Assembly: GCA_013433145.1 (NCBI GenBank)
Contig: CM024172.1
Location: 10,750,053-10,814,052, forward strand
Reading direction: 5' to 3'
Length of the DNA: 64,000 bases
Source of the DNA: Ascaris suum
Lineage: Eukaryota; Nematoda; Chromadorea; Rhabditida; Ascarididae
Of the stretch, positions 63,115-64,000 are shown in pieces. The position numbers and the translations under genes are program-made. Positions within the stretch are counted from its first letter, which is position 1. Each line of letters opens with the position of its first letter. The notes beneath the pieces are model-generated. The model was not told where the DNA came from. It saw only the letters and a program-made list of their open reading frames with translations, and ran no database searches.

Positions 63115-64000
63115 GTTAGAGGCATAGACTGAAAATGTACACTAGCCCATTTTGCTGTCGTTTGAATGTATCTCCGTCGGTTACGCTTCTGCGCGTTTGC
63201 TTACCCTCTAGTGGAACCACTCATCATCGTATAACGATTATAATTGGTTTATAAATATCGTAGAACTATAATATAACGATTCGCATTTGGTTTATCAGTA
63301 ATCCTACGCTCTATCTTTATTGTTCCCTAATTGATTATATTTGTTGATACATCGTTATGAATTTTCTCGCATTTGTATGCTTTTTTTCTAACCGTTTTAT
63401 GTGTGATATTGGATATAGATCTCAAAATTTTTGTGCAACTTATTTTTTCTTCGATAAATACCAATAAGCAAAATATATAGCACTTATGTGCGGAAATTAT
63501 ATGATCGTGAATGTTTATTTTCTCCTTCAGTTAATCTTCCAGATGGTTGGCTGCGCAAAATGTGATACGCAAACACACATAAATGCTTTCTCATCGATGT
63601 TTTCATCCATTTTATTACAATTCGTAGTTATTTCTCATAGTGTAGAGAAAAAAATGGCTTTCATTTTAAAAAAAACCATTTAAAAATCGTTGTCATCTGC
63701 ATTTTAACATTTTCCAGACGTTCATTTCAACAATTGAATATGTGTTGAATCCTCCATCCTATTGCGCCAAATTTTGTTGTCTGTCGATTGTTTTTGTTTG
63801 GTGAATGCAAAGAAAGGAGGTTTATAGAGTGAGTGAAAGTAATTCATTTGGTGGCTCTACACTCTCTCAAGGTCGTTGTTAGAGTTGTCCATCTTCCATC
63901 TATTGAGATGCTCATTCTCCCTCTTTCAACTAGTGTAAGTGAGAGTGAAATTGCAAAAAAAAAAAACACGCTTCCTTTTTTTCGTCATTGCAGAAAATAC
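63115..64000. other. nothing recognised
   Basis: AT-rich; ends in a poly-A run (63,954-63,965). No supported gene. Confidence 0.5.

Overview
This is AT-rich eukaryotic DNA (estimated by eye at about one third G+C). It has long introns, four long (TA)n tracts, many homopolymer runs and a decayed mariner-type transposon. The one firmly identified gene is a KIF21-type kinesin-4, orthologous to C. elegans klp-12. Relaxed but nematode-like 3' splice sites (tttcag, tttag, aacag), tight introns next to very long ones, and the mariner fossil make a nematode, probably a parasitic species with a repeat-expanded genome, the best guess. The phylum is inference; no species call is possible by eye.

Region 1-11.5 kb: presumed upstream intron or flank of the kinesin gene. 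I can support no firm exon here; the best candidate is a Glu/Asp-rich open stretch near 8.35-8.5 kb.

Region 11,533-48,728 (+): the C-terminal half of the KIF21/klp-12 kinesin, reconstructed as 20 exons. They join in a single reading frame with matching phases at all 19 junctions, giving 783 codons plus a stop. In order they encode the regulatory coiled coil, a conserved KARRRT/DELLY segment, a long Ser/Pro/Arg-rich linker with a VFxRL motif resembling the KANK-binding site of KIF21A, and a complete seven-blade WD40 propeller that ends the protein. The motor domain and the first coiled coils must lie left of the window. Introns run from 69 bp to 9.1 kb. They hold three of the (TA)n tracts, a GC-rich open-frame island with a 19-bp hairpin (20.1-20.9 kb), and a decayed copy of the first WD40 exon (41.3 kb).

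Region 48.7-51.1 kb: the kinesin 3' UTR faces a probable minus-strand gene with compact introns (49,536-50,907, five in-phase candidate exons, 255 codons, function not recognised). A 60-codon ORF starts just upstream of it at 51,134, and upstream of that lies a small tandem repeat carrying CGCATGCG palindromes.

Region 51.7-53 kb: a 169-bp (TA)n tract, a near-perfect hairpin, then a minus-strand mariner-type transposase fossil broken by stops and frameshifts.

Region 53-64 kb: no recognised gene. Several minus-strand open stretches look protein-like (55.0, 55.5, 56.6, 58.9, 60.0 and 62.9 kb) and may be exons of one or more minus-strand genes; they are listed at low confidence.
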